A DNA stretch of 64,000 nucleotides from Liquidambar formosana (taxonomy: Eukaryota > Streptophyta > Magnoliopsida > Saxifragales > Altingiaceae): positions 38,654,790-38,718,789 of the forward strand of contig CM077826.1 in assembly GCA_039720395.1 (NCBI GenBank), read 5' to 3'. Below, one piece after another: positions 34,710 through 46,594 of this stretch; the first letter of the stretch is position 1; each line of letters opens with the position of its first letter. The position numbers and the translations under genes were made by a program. The notes under the pieces are model-generated. The model had not been told where the DNA came from and made no database searches. It was given only the letters and a program-made list of their open reading frames with translations.

Positions 34710-36812
34710 TGTAATAACCTATGAATATATTTATAAATAAATAAAAAAAACCAAACAAACAAACATAATAGTAATAATAATAATAATAGTGATAATAATA
34801 AAATAAATAAGTTTTGCTGTCAAGCAAGCAGGACGTGGAGGGAGGAGGGGAAGCGGTGGTGCATGAACACCGACCACTCCTTCCCTTGATATATATATAT
34901 ATATCTTTAGAGCACTAAGTCAGGAGAATATGCAAAGAATGAAGAGAGAAAGAGAGAAGGAATGAGAGAAAGACATAAAGAGAGAACCCGTTTAGAAACA
35001 ATGGAAGAGGAAATTTCAAATTCTAGCTAAAGACTTGGAATTGAAGTTGCAATCCTCAATTTCAGGTGAGGTTTGTCTCCTATTAGCAGTGAATGTTTGT
35101 GCTTTAGAAGGAATTTAAGTAGTTTTGAAGTTTGAGCATGTGTTAAAGCTTAAATACCCATTAATGGCTTCCAAGAAACTTAGAAAATTCGTATCTTTTG
35201 TATATGATTGTGTTTAGCTATGAAATTTTTACTGGATATATCTAGTAGTATGGAGAAAAAGCTGGTAAAATTTGGTGATTTAACTCAAAAGTATGTTAGG
35301 AGAAACAATTACAAAACAGAAATAGAGTTTTTCTCACTTTCAAGAAATTTTGTTAACTTTAGCTCACCTTTTTCATTTTTAACAAATACTAGATGCTGAA
35401 AGCTTTCCATAGACACCAAATTCATAAAATTTGGTTGAGAAATGAAGCCTGTGGAAATTTTTAAAGTTCTGTAAAATTCAAGAAAACATAGCAGAAAATC
35501 AGAGAAAATGAAGGAAGAGGATGAACAGTTGATACGGGTTGACCTGGTTGACCTGATCTGACCCGGTTTGACTTGGGTTTGACCAATTTTGACCGGCTTG
35601 ACCCTTTTTGGTTAATTTTGACCCAATTTGATCCGGTTTGGGCAATTTTGACCCGATTTGACCAATTTTGACCCGGTTTGAAGAAGAATTATTTTTAAAT
35701 TTCTATAAAAATAAAAATAATAGTTTATTGGAAAGTTAAGGCATTGTTTGGTTGAACATAAATGTATTTTACATTAAAAGTACATAAAATCTTCATATTA
35801 AGTCCGATAATGTTGAAACTTGAAACGTAATGCTCTTATTAAAGAGCACTACAATCTAGTTCAATTTGACTAAATTTCATGAAGTTTGAAATTTATTGAA
35901 TCAAATGACCATTTTGCCTTTTTGTATGAAAATGGTATAAATGAACTCCAAATTTAGTTTTCTTAAACCATAAAATTTCTTTTATTGATATATTGTTAGA
36001 TTGTTATTTTTGTAGTAAAAAGTTTATATGATTGGAATTGATTATGCATGAGAACTTTGAGAAATACCCATGAGCATGTTATATATTTACATTGAGAAGT
36101 TATTACATGTTGTTGAGAAGTTGAGTATATTTGATAATGCATGAGAAGTATGCATGAGCAATTTATTCATTTACATTGAGAAAATTATATATGTTGAGAA
36201 GTTGAGAAGAGACGACTGGGTAGAGATTACCCTACAGTTAGTGCACTAATATGCCATATCATTTTTTAGGGCAAGGCCAGTGATATGGTATACACACATG
36301 ATGAACGGTGTGTGCTGTGATCGTAAATAGTATGTTTTGTATGAGTAGACAAGCATGCTATTAAATTTTATTTCAGGTTGTTCAAGATAAGCAAGAGGCA
36401 AGTATGAGTAGTTGCATTGAGAACATGCATATTGAGTTGTATTTTTAAATGATTTATATTGAGTTGATATGTGATTTATTATGTGATAAACCTCATTGAG
36501 CCATTAATAGCTCACGATGTTATTTTAATAACATCCTACAGGAGTAGAGAAGTAATGGAAGGGAGATCAAGCAAATTTGAAAGTGTGGAAAAACTTTTGT
36601 TTATGTATATATAAGTTCAGAGAATTTGAACTTTTGAACTGTTTAGTTGTTTGTATTTTGAGAAGTTGTAATACCTTTAAGTAGTTATATTGTAAATGAA
36701 GGTATTTACCAGTTAATTAGTTTGATATACGTGTGAATGTTTAGTTATAGAGAAGTGTTAGTTCTGTCACCACCTCATTAGGCTATGAGAAGGCTATTTT
36801 TGGGACGTGACA
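34710..36812 (+). mobile_element. Gypsy solo LTR inside the Copia B 3' LTR
   Basis: Starts TGTAATAACC and ends GGGACGTGACA; 2103 bp, no internal domain. The flanks CCAAC (34705-34709) and CTTAC (36813-36817) each differ by one base from CCTAC at the empty site in the 5' LTR (26751-26755), so they are a decayed 5-bp duplication. It is related to the LTRs at 11005-13048 and 18010-19769. The interior includes ATA/AAT-rich microsatellites near 34770 and 34890 and a dense TTGAC cluster at 35538-35675. Confidence 0.88.
35538..35675 (+). promoter_or_regulatory. Cluster of ten W-box-type TTGACY motifs in a Gypsy LTR
   Basis: TTGACC or TTGACT occurs ten times on the plus strand in about 138 bp, as part of a degenerate minisatellite with units like TTTTGACCCGG and TTTGACCAA. 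TTGAC(C/T) is the W-box recognised by WRKY factors. The enrichment is seen directly; a role in expression is inference. Confidence 0.55.
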
Positions 36813-38473
36813 CTTACTACTTGATGATGTGAACCCAATGGGTCACACACTGATCATGCTAAGAAAGCTTTAAAGTCTATGCGAGAAAGGGTATAAGTGA
36901 ATAAAAGAAGAGTTCTTAAGGGCCAAGCTTGTATAGGATACAAACTAGAGGGGTTATTGTGAAATTAAGAGTAATTACACAAAACCTATTAGGGATTGGA
37001 ATCCCTCCCAGGGCCGGCCCTATTAGTGGCTTTAAATAGCCTTGTTATGATGTGATGACATCACCACAATTACACTTGAGACTCACCTAGGGCTGGCCGA
37101 AATTTGCATAAGCTTCTTCTCTCTCTCTTCTCTTCTCTACTTCTAGCAACAACAAGGAAGAAGGAAAGGAAGACTTAAAACTCTAGCTAGGTGTGGCCGT
37201 TGGAGGCAGTACACTACACTTGGACTGCCCATTCTCTATTGTCCGGATTCAAAGCTTAGAGCAAAAAAGAGAAGACAAATCAAATTGTAAGTAATTCTAC
37301 CCTCTTCTAGTTAGGGTTTTGTTTGTGTTTAAGCATAATTGGATTCATGGGTTAAGGAATCGATTAGGAAAATTTTTGTTTATCAATTCATTCCGCACTT
37401 TGTTTTCCTTCTAGTTCGATTCCCAACATTCACATCATCTAGGAGTAGGTTAAGGATCTAATTAGAACTCCTTCCAATTCCCTAATTAATGATAACTTAC
37501 TTAAATCAATTAGAGCTTCTACTAATCATGAGTAACATCTAGCAATGGCTCATGATGTAGTCCTAATGAAGTGAAGATAAATCAAAGAACCCTTCAGTTA
37601 CAGTTATGGTTACAATTACATCTTTCCATTCCGTCAGAACAATGTTTCTAATTAAACTAATAAGACATGGAAGTTTGTCAAGTACTTAGTTTAATTCTCT
37701 TATAAAGATACTTAAATACTCATTAGATGCACTATGAAAACCCATTTTTCATAGTCATCCTACTATGCCTATAGATTTGCATGAGTTATATCTATGAGTA
37801 TTATGTGAAGAAACATTATCTCCCTTTTACTGAGAATGATAAATCCCTTGTTAATCACACATATGCCTCCATACATGTAGCAATAGAGCCAATAAACACA
37901 TTTGTAAGTTCCTTATGGGATATACAGTTAGTGTTATCAAACTTCTATAACTCCATGCACAAAACAATTATAATGTCTCAGGTCTAAGGATTCCTTGGAC
38001 CCCTGTAACTATGAGATACTAATTGATAGGCAAGTAAAACACCATTCAATAATCTCAAAGTAAGATGGTTACATTCAGTGTACCTGTTCCTTTAACAAGC
38101 ACTCACATGTTTAGTCTTAGTATCTCCACTCAAATAGCTTGAGACTAGCTATCTTCCTATAGAGCCAACATAACATGTCCTAATCCTATGTTCATTATTG
38201 TCCATCATAATGAATCTTCAACTATGAATGATTTGGGAGTTTAGTACGGAAATAAATATACAGTCTCCTCACAACACCTTATGATATTATATTCTCAACT
38301 CTAACTCTATGAATATATCATGCAAATATAAAGAATAGAATAAACATGATAGAATAAAACCCTTTGTTAAATAATAATAAATGTGACATAATATAAATGA
38401 AATCCTATGATTGTTCTTTATCCCTAAAATATCATCTCTATGATTAGCTATAGGGCATATAACTAACAAAAAG

Positions 38474-40111
38474 TACATATGAACAAAAATATTTTGTAAA
38501 ATCAGAAATGATATAATGTATAGGTTTAACTATATTATGTGTCTCTTCATTCATTATGGTGCATTAGTATATTGGAAAATATTTTACAATGTAATTTTAT
38601 ATTTATATCATTCTCAAAGATGCTGATGTAAAATGTTGCACTATTTGTGTGCTAATGATTTCTAATGTTTTAAACCAGAGTGAAAAAATTCAGCTTATCA
38701 TAATTAAGAAAAGATGATTGCTTCCTGAACTCTTGCTCTTGAGACTCCATTCCTAGTATTTATTTCTCTTGGTGGTTGCATATCAAGGACAATACTAATG
38801 ACATCTGTGAACGGAGAGTATTGTTATTCAGTGACACAAGGAGTGTAATTCAGATGTAAGGTAATTAGAATAACAATTGATGTCTTACCAACTTCAATGG
38901 ATGTTCTCATAAGCCTGCATAAGTCTACATAAGGTGTGAAGTTGTAATGCATAAGCTGAATGAACTTCATTAGGTGGAACACATTCCTCAATCAAATAGT
39001 ACAAGAACAGTATGAAAATGACCAGAAAGTGCCAATTTTCGGAATTATAGCTCATGATCAACTATTAATGTAGTGCAATAGGAAAACAAATAATAAAATG
39101 AAAAGAACTCTAGGCAAAAGAAAGAAGGTAGCATGCATGGAGATCATGCTGGCTCCCACGTTGTGGTTTGGATTCCTCAATTGAGATGTTAATCTGGAGA
39201 CAATGCTGGGTCCCTATTGAATTTGTAATTTCCAGCCCATCTCAGATATTTGCAATTGCCAAGGTAATAAACATGCTTTCTTGTCATTGATCTTGTAGTG
39301 TATCTTGAAACAACTTTAAAAAATTAATTAATTAATTATTAAAAAAAAAAGAAAAAAGAATCATTTTCAATGCTTAGTACCCTGATTTCTAGTGGCCTAT
39401 ATTAGCTGCATATCTTGTTTCCATACCCCTGTTTTTTCTAATTACCAATCATACGAAGTGAAGTCATATTAATTTTAAAAAAAAGGCCGACTAAGAAGAA
39501 ATTTATGCTCACGAGACCAGTGTTCATGACACACCAAATTTGAGCCTGCTATACACAATAGATGCTCATAACGTTTATGTAACTTCTGTTGATGTTGATG
39601 AGTAACTTCTTAATTGTCAACGCCCCAGGGCAATGCACTACAAGGACTTTCCTGAAATTTGGGCAAACAAACACTACAGTTAGCATAATTTCAGAAATGA
39701 ATTGATTGAAGAGAATATTTATAAACAACCAAGAACAATCATGAAATTGATTAAAATGATTAAAGATGTTTGAATTTTAGCAGAACAAGCAAGCCTATTG
39801 AACAAATTTTTCACCTTTTGACACCCCATATCTTTTTGTATTTCACTTGAGCATGCATTGCTAAAAAAAATAAAAATAAAAATATCAGTAATTTTTAATG
39901 AAATATCATAATTTACATTGACCATGATAGAGACACATCATACAGAAATAGCTAAATTCATGCAAGTGTGATGTGAAGGCATAAGAGCACTACTAGAATA
40001 GGAATTTTCCCTGATTGCGTCCTTGATGTAGACCCTATGTGGAACAGAAGTTTATTAGAGACGTTGACCACACATCAAAGAGAATCAACAAATCAAAACA
40101 ATATGAAGATT
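38474..40111. other. Host-like DNA, no gene recognised
   Basis: AT-rich sequence right of the Copia nest, with a TTAATTAATTAA patch and A-runs near 39320-39360. It is continuous with 25128 across the nested insertions, so it may contain upstream sequence of the RPA-like gene, but no RPA-type exon was recognised on the minus strand. Confidence 0.35.
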
Positions 40112-40892
40112 TGTTTTTCCTATTTTTCTTGGGTCGCATGTATATTCATATAGAAGAATTATATTAATCTATAGAACTACTACAAGGATAAAAAGAGAGA
40201 TCCTATAACTAACCGTGGTATGTATGTTTTTTTGCTGGCACTTGCTCTTTGCGCACCCATGATTGTGTGCAGCATTCATAACAAATGGTATTCAGGATAA
40301 AGTTGACATGCATGAATTGAAGAATGCAGTCTACCAATATATATATATATATATTTAAAAATTACATACCCCTTAATGTACCTTCAACATTCTTTGAATG
40401 AGGTTCTCTAAAAATAATACCCTGAGATGAATGAGCCTGGCGAGCAATATAGCACCTTTGATGTTTATTGGACTCCTCCTGTGGCCTCTCAACTACATTG
40501 ATGAAAGATGAAAAAGATAAATGGAAGTAGGAAAAGGATAGAGCATTTTGTGATTAGAAGTTCATCATTGTTGGGTGTAACAATGATGATTAGGTAGATA
40601 ACAGTTGTGATCACTTGGGTCATTATGTAAGCTTTGTTTACAGCTAGCATACGACTCTTGTCTACGCTTAAGGGTTTCCTCATATTTTTGTTGCCAATCC
40701 TCTACAAAGTCATAGATAAATTTAGAACAAGATGTAGTACATAGTTCATCAGCATTAATAGCTAATCTATAGTGCATGTACTATCTATTCTTAACTATAT
40801 TCTTAAGTTCTCGCAATCATTGTTTCTCCTATATTTCTTGGGTCACATATATATTGCCATAGAAGAATTATATTAATCTATAGAACTACTAC
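40112..40892. repeat. Pair of 72-bp direct repeats flanking about 640 bp
   Basis: 40112-40183 and 40821-40892 are the same length and about 90 percent identical. Both begin TGTTT and end TTAATCTATAGAACTACTAC. They could be termini of an unrecognised element or a segmental duplication. The direct orientation argues against a TIR transposon. The ends are not TG/CA. Confidence 0.6.
40370..40777 (-). pseudogene. Coding-like fragments, unidentified
   Basis: Minus-strand frames give two stretches of coding-like composition: about 40653-40777 (FIYDFVEDWQQKYEETLKRR) and about 40370-40492 (ARQAHSSQGIIFREPHSKN), the latter followed by a GTATGT donor-like sequence. Simple splicing between them gives a stop, so no gene model is proposed and the family is not recognised. 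Confidence 0.25.
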
Positions 40893-41008
40893 CTATGTTA
40901 CATGGACACTTCAAAAATGTGTGAAGTATCCACGTCGGACACTTGTGACATGGACACTTGTGATGGGATGGGTAGGTCTAAGAGTAACGGGGGTGTTGTT
41001 CCATTTGA

Positions 41009-44000
41009 ATAAAGATTGTTAGTTGGAATATTAGAGGTTTTGGTTTTAGGAGAAAGTGGAGTATTATCAAAGATTTCTTGAGGAAAATCTGATATTGTGA
41101 TTCTTCAAGAAATTAAGTTAGAATTGATTAATAGGAAGGTGATCAAGAGCCTATAGGGCTCTCGGAATAGGGGGTGGACTTTCCTACCTTCTTATGGTAG
41201 GTCGGGGGGTATTTTGATCTCATGGGATGAGAGAGTTGTTTCGGTGTTAGAAGTTGTGTGTGGTATTTTCTCAATTTCAGTTAAGTTGAAAAATTTAAGT
41301 AAGGAGGAATGGTGATTGTCGAGTATTTATGGGCCTAATAGTCCAAGGAGTATGAAGGATTTTTGGGATGACCTTTTTAGTTTGTTTGGATTATGTAGTC
41401 CGAAATGGGTTTTAGGAGGTGATTTTAATGTAATCAAGTCTATCGCTAAAAAACTAAGTGGAGGAAGGATCACGAAAAGTATGAGAGATTTTGATTTTTT
41501 TTATTAGAGATTGTGCCTTTAGAGATATCCCTTTGGCTAATGCAAGATTTACTTGGTCTAATCTTCAGGAGAATCCGGTGTGCAATAGGATTGATCGCTT
41601 CTTGTTCTCTTTGTAGTGGGAGACTTTATTCCCGAATGTAAGACAAGTGGCTCTTCCTAGTCACTTCAGACCATTGCCCAATTCTGTTGGGTAGTGAGCA
41701 GCTGTCTTGGGGCCATCTCCCTTTAGATTTGAAAATATGTAGTTGAAGCACCATCAGTTCAAAAAAGCTCTTAAGGAGTGGTGGAAAAATTGTAATATTT
41801 ATGGATGGGAAGGTTTTAAATTTATGAGGAAATTAAAGATCATTAAGCAAAATATTAAAGATTGGAATAGGGACGTATTTTGAGACATTAGATTGGAAAA
41901 GAGTTCCATTGGCAATAAAATTAAGGAGCTAGATTTATTGGAGGAGGAGGGTTTGATGAATGAGAATATCAACTAGAAAAGAAGGAATTGAAAGAGAAAT
42001 TGGAGGAAGTAACATATAGGGAGGAGATTTTGTGGGCTCAGAAAGCTAAGGTAAAATGGATGAAGGAAGGAGATAGCAACACCAATTTTTTTCATAGAGT
42101 GGCTAACGGTAGTAGGAGAAAGAAAATGATTAGTAAACTGGAACTTGAAGAGGGCCTAATGGTCGAGAGTGAAGAAAGGATAGTGGATGAAATTTTTAAT
42201 TATTTCTCTTCCCTTTATAGTTCAGATGGTAGAGTTAGACTAGGGTTAGAGGGGTTGTTTTGGTCACCTATAGGTGCGACTAGTGCTCAAAGGTTAGAAA
42301 GATAGTTTGAGTTGCAAGAGGTAAAGGATGCCATCTTTGAATGCTGTAGGGATAAGGCTCCTGGCCCAGATGGTTTCACCATGGCTGTGTTTCAAGATTG
42401 TTGGGAGATTAATAAAGAGGAGTTAATGAAAGTTTTTGTTGAATTTTTTAAGAAAGGTATTGTTAATAAGAACACTAATGCCACTTTTATCTATTTAATT
42501 CCTAAGAAATGTGATTCTTTGAAGATTAAAGATTGTAGGCCAATTAGTTTGGTATCATCATTGTATAAAATTGTGGCTAAAGTGTTATCTAATACACTGA
42601 GAGAGGTTTTGTCTGAAACAATTTCAGTTAATCAGGGAGCTTTTGTGGAAGGACGTCAGATTTTAGATTTAATTTTGATAGCTAATGAGGCGGTGGAATG
42701 TTATAGGGTTGGGAATAAGGAAGGGTTGTTTAGGATTGATTTTGAAAAGGCCTCCAATCATGTGGATTGGGATTTTTTGGATGTTGTTTTACATAAGAAG
42801 GGTTTTGGTGAGAGGTGGAGAAAATGGATGTTTGGATGCTTGTCTACTACAAATTTTTCAGTCTTAGTGAATGGAAAACTAGGTAAATTTTTTATCGTTA
42901 CGAGAGGGTTGAGGCAAAGAGATCCTTTATCTCCTTTTTTGTTTACTATAGTGGCTGATATTTTGGGGAGGCTTATAGATAGAGCTAGAGAGGTAGGTTT
43001 GATTGAGGGTTTTGAGGTTGGTAATGATAATGTTCCTATTTCCCATCTACAATTTGCTGATGATATTTTGTTTTTCTCCTCAGGGGATGAGCTAAAATTC
43101 TTAAATTTTCAGAAAATTTTGCAGATTATTGAATTGATGTCAGGTCTCAAAGTCAATATGGGGAAATGTGCAATTGTTGGCATTGACTGTGATAATGAGC
43201 TGATTCAAAGGCTAGCTGTTCAGTTGGGCTGTTTAGTGGGTGAGTGGCCCTTAAATTATTTAGGGCTACCTTTAGGAGGGAACCCTTATTCTGAGTCTTT
43301 TTGGAGTCCGGTATTCTGAGTCTTTTTGGAGTCTGGTTATTGATAGAGTTAGAAGAGAGCTTTAATTTCAAGGGGTGGTCGTCTGGTGTTAGTCCAGTCA
43401 GTTTTGTCAAGCATTCCTACTTACGATTTATCTTTGTTCAAGGTTCCAGTCAAGGTTTCTTATGTATTGGAGAAGTTGATGAGGGATTTTCTTTGGGAAG
43501 GCAGTGGGGAAGGTAAGAAAGATCATTTGGGTGGATGGGATATAATGTCTAGATCTAAGGAACAAAGGGGTTTAGCTGTGGGAAATATCCAGGAAAGGAA
43601 TGTCGCCTTGGCTAGTAAGTGGTTGTGGAGGTTTCCTCTTCAGGTTGGCTCTATGAGGCATTCTATTATCAAAAGTAAGTATGGTTTGCAGGCTAATGGT
43701 TGGGATGCTCAATTAAGCCCTAGGGTGTCGGCTCGATGCCCTTGGAAATTCATTTCTCAGGGGCTGTCCAGATTTTGGGAGTTCAAATCTTTGTCAGTTG
43801 CGAAAGGGGATAGGGTTTGCTTTTGGGAGGATCGTTGGAGAGGAAATGCACCTTTTTGTTCTTTGTTTCCTCAGCTATATAGGCTTTCCTTGGCTCATAA
43901 CGCTTCTATTTCATCCATGGCTTCCTCTGACTCTTTGTCTTTTGGTTGGGACTTTAAATTCTTTCGAAATCTTAATGAGAGGGAAAGTTTAGAGCTTGCT

Positions 44001-44808
44001 TCCTTGTTGCTTATTTTAGATGGCTTTTCTTTAAGCTTGTTCACCCCAAATAGGAGGGTTTGGAGTGCTAATTCTACTAGTGTGTTTTCTTGTAAATCTT
44101 TTTTTGAGAAGTTGATTGAGGGTGATGGTAACTCGTCTATCTTCCTTTTGCTTCTGTATGGAAATCATGTGTGCCCCTTAAAGTGAAAGTATTTGCCTGG
44201 ACTATTATACACAAGAGTATTAACACCAATGACAAGTTTCAAAGAAGGAGCCCATCTCTTTTTGCTAGTCCACAATGGTGCATTATGTGCAGGGGCGCGG
44301 CTAGAACAATTGATCACTTATTTATGTACTGCTCTGTGGCCTACAAGTTATGGCAGAAATTGTTTTGTGCTGGTTCTGAGCAATGGGTGCAGCCTGGTTG
44401 CTTAAAAAGGTTTTTTTAGATGAATTTTTTGGGATTGGGAAAGGGCAAGAGGACAAGAGTTCTTTGGAGTTGTGCTTTTTTGGCAGTTTTTTGGGTTGTC
44501 TGGATTGAAAGAAACGCGAAGATATTTGAGGATAGAGAGTCCTCTTTCAATGAGATGTGGGTTAGAGTGCATTTTTTGGGATCTTTTTGCGCTTCATCTT
44601 CAAAGGAATTTGGTGATATCCCTCTTTTCTTATTAAAATATGACTGGAGAAGCTGTTTGTAATTAGTATGGAAGATTTTTCTTGTTTTCTCCTCCTGAGT
44701 GCTTTTTATATTAGTATGTCAGTATACCTTGGGTGGACTTTTTGTCCCCCCTTCTTTGTGTCTTTCTTTTTACATCAATAATACTGGTTTTGTTGCTTAT
44801 CAAAAAAA
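41009..44808 (+). pseudogene. L1-type LINE ORF2 remnant (EN, RT, zinc-knuckle)
   Basis: Non-LTR retrotransposon, 5'-truncated (no ORF1). ORF2 would begin at 41009 with KIVSWNIRGFGFRRKW, the usual start of the apurinic endonuclease, but the initiator is ATA. The endonuclease piece includes VLGGDFNVI. The reverse transcriptase (42312-43319) keeps DKAPGPDGF, GAFVEGRQI, LRQRDPLSPFLF and the catalytic FADD (residues 248-251 of that fragment). DFEKAYDH is changed to DFEKASNH. The zf-RVT region is at about 44145-44405 (VWKSCVPLKVKVFAW...). It ends with TTGTTGCTTATCAAAAAAA at 44808, a typical L1 tail. A lost initiator, several stops, frameshifts and a 25-bp duplication show it is inactive. Confidence 0.88.
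43287..43336 (+). repeat. 25-bp tandem duplication breaking the LINE RT frame
   Basis: TATTCTGAGTCTTTTTGGAG... occurs at 43287-43311 and again at 43312-43336, differing at one base near the end. Because 25 is not a multiple of 3, the second copy is read out of frame and yields the TGA that closes the RT open frame at 43319. Confidence 0.85.
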
Positions 44809-45090
44809 GATCTCAACGCCTTCAAAATTTCTTGCATTTCTTTCTTTCCAAATGCCCAAAAAAATATCATGTGGAACCAAATTCCAAACCTTCTTAGCAT
44901 CCTTTCTTCTCCCCTTAAGATGCCAACCCGCAAAAAGATCATGAGTAGAATAGGGAAGGGCCCATGGAACCCCAAAAAGATTGAAGCAAAGCACCCACAA
45001 ATTCCATGGAACATGACAATGAAGAAAAAGATACTTGTACTTGCCAACTTATATAAAATCACCAGACTTTACCAAAAAGTGACATAACCC
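44809..45090 (-). pseudogene. LINE 3' fragment (zf-RVT end), tail-to-tail with the LINE
   Basis: Minus-strand frames give HCHVPWNLWVLCFNLFGVPW and KKVWNLVPHDIFLGIWKERN, the C-terminal zinc-binding and KERNxRxFE region of L1 ORF2. It abuts the poly(A) of the plus-strand LINE at 44808. The plus-strand LINE may have inserted into, or next to, this older fragment. No poly(A) of its own is visible. Confidence 0.65.
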
Positions 45091-45314
45091 AGCCACCACA
45101 AAATAATTCATTACTTTAACCCAATAAGATATTTAATTTGATAGTTCTTTGGAAAAAATCAAACTCACCTCTGATTCCATGATGAGTTTATAGGTAAATA
45201 GATAAAAATTGAAGAGCACCCAAACACTATCACTGCTAACTTGAAATTTGGAAAGAGTTAGATTGCTAGGTATAAGAGTTTAAGGTTAGGGTTTGATGAA
45301 AGCTTAAGGAGAAG

Positions 45315-45614
45315 TAAGCTCCCAGGTGTGATTCTTATGAAGAGCACTTATTTCCTCATCCATAGCATGCTTCCAACCAGTAGAAGATAATGCATGCTTA
45401 TATGAAGTGGGGACAAAAACAGAAGACAAATAACAAACAAAGATGCATAAACAAGAGGAAAGACGATTATAGGACACAAAGTGAGCAATAGGATGTTGAG
45501 TGCACGTCCGTTTACCTCGACAAAGAGCAATAGGTAAATCATCAGTGCTCGAAGAATGTAAGGAATGATCAGTGGACTGAGAAGATGTAGGAGCGGGGCC
45601 ATAAGAAACAACAA
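45315..45614 (-). pseudogene. Copia C start of RT region, cut by deletion
   Basis: In the relevant minus-strand frame reads like HPIAHFVSYNRLS...LSSTGWKHAMDEE...NHTWEL, the segment just before Copia reverse transcriptase. It is joined after WEL directly to LTR sequence at 45314, so the RT palm and RNase H are gone. The junction shares only a few bases (GCTT/AGCTT-like). Confidence 0.75.
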
Positions 45615-45639
45615 GCCTATCTTGAGATCACCAATATAC

Positions 45640-46300
45640 CTACAAGGGAAGGTTGAGACATAATTGGAAGGTTAAAGGAGTGGAAGAAACTGGAGATTGG
45701 ACCACAGGTTGAGACATAATTGGAAGAGTAGGAGATGAAAAGGTAGGCTTCCCTTCATGACAAGATATAAGATCAGAAGATAAAGTTTTACTGGAGGAGG
45801 AAAAAAAGGAGGTAGACTCAAAAAAGGTGACATCAACACTCACAAAATAGCGATGAGACTCAAGATTGTAACAGCGATAGCCTTTTTAAGTACGAGAATA
45901 CCCAAGGAAAACACACTTACGAGCCTAAGGAGATAATTTATCCCAACCAGGATCAAGAATATGAACAAATGCCACACAACCAAACACACGAGGATTAATA
46001 GAGAAAGGAGGACGATCAGGACATAAGAGAGAAAAAGGAGACTTATTACCTAAAACAACAGAAGGCATCCTATTAAGGTGAGAGAAACATCAAATAACTG
46101 ACGGTGTTTGTGCTCAGCAACACCATTTTGCTGGGAAGTATGTGCACAACAGACCGTTCTTTTAATAAAAACAACTATGTCATCCTTGAATGATCGTTAA
46201 AAAAAATAATAATAATAATAACAAAATAACAAAATCTATTCAAGTTAAAAGGATGAGAAAGACCCTAAATGTCTCTGTGAACCAAAGCAAACAACTCAAA
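45640..46300 (-). pseudogene. Copia C integrase remnant, core mostly deleted
   Basis: A short DHSRMT piece, then an AAT microsatellite (about 46201-46220), then HTSQQNGVAEHKHRQL (integrase catalytic Glu region) and SVDVTFFESTSFF (the post-integrase linker) in several frames. Most of the DDE core is absent and stops are frequent. Confidence 0.7.
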
Positions 46301-46504
46301 CTAAATATTATAACTACTACTAGGAAAAGAACTACAATAATGCCTACCCAACTGACAAGCTTCACATTCTAAAGTAGACAAAAGAATCAACAAAGGATAG
46401 CTCTTAGGCAATGATGGATGACCCGAGCGAAAATGCCACTGAAGAGGAGAGACTACAGCAGTTAAGGCAGATGAACTGAGGGAAGGTGAGCTTTCAGGAT
46501 CCAA
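46301..46504 (-). pseudogene. Copia C GAG-pre-integrase zinc region
   Basis: LQWHFRSGHPSLPKSYPL followed by CEACQLGRHYCSSF corresponds to the HHCC zinc-binding region before the integrase core (H..GHPS....C..CQLGKH). The His and Cys ligands are present. It is separated by a stop from the protease fragment. Confidence 0.8.
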
Positions 46505-46594
46505 AAAATATAAGCCATTCTTCTCATGTCCTAAACCAATCGTCTTCTGGGTCGTAAGATCCTAAAAGAAACAGGAAGCAGGTGTGAAAAGAAT

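Larger units (their letters stand above)
33661..37428 (+). mobile_element. Copia family B, 3' LTR (interrupted)
   Basis: Starts TGTTAGGATTATGCCC as the 5' LTR does and ends GATTCCCAACA, followed by TTCAC (37429-37433). Without the 2103-bp Gypsy solo LTR at 34710-36812 and its 5-bp duplication it is about 1660 bp, close to the 1676-bp 5' LTR. The two LTRs differ by scattered substitutions and a short deletion near 34545, so the insertion is not recent. Confidence 0.92.
25134..38468 (-). mobile_element. Copia family A solo LTR, split by a nested Copia element
   Basis: Two pieces, 25134-25688 and 37434-38468, form one LTR of about 1590 bp on the minus strand (ends TGTTAGTTATATGCCC and TTCCTTACA in its orientation). 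It matches the LTR at 8472-10064. The outer flanks are perfect AAAAG duplications (25129-25133 and 38469-38473), so it is a solo LTR. The pieces were separated by the plus-strand Copia element at 25689-37428, which duplicated TTCAC. No internal domain of family A accompanies it. Confidence 0.88.
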
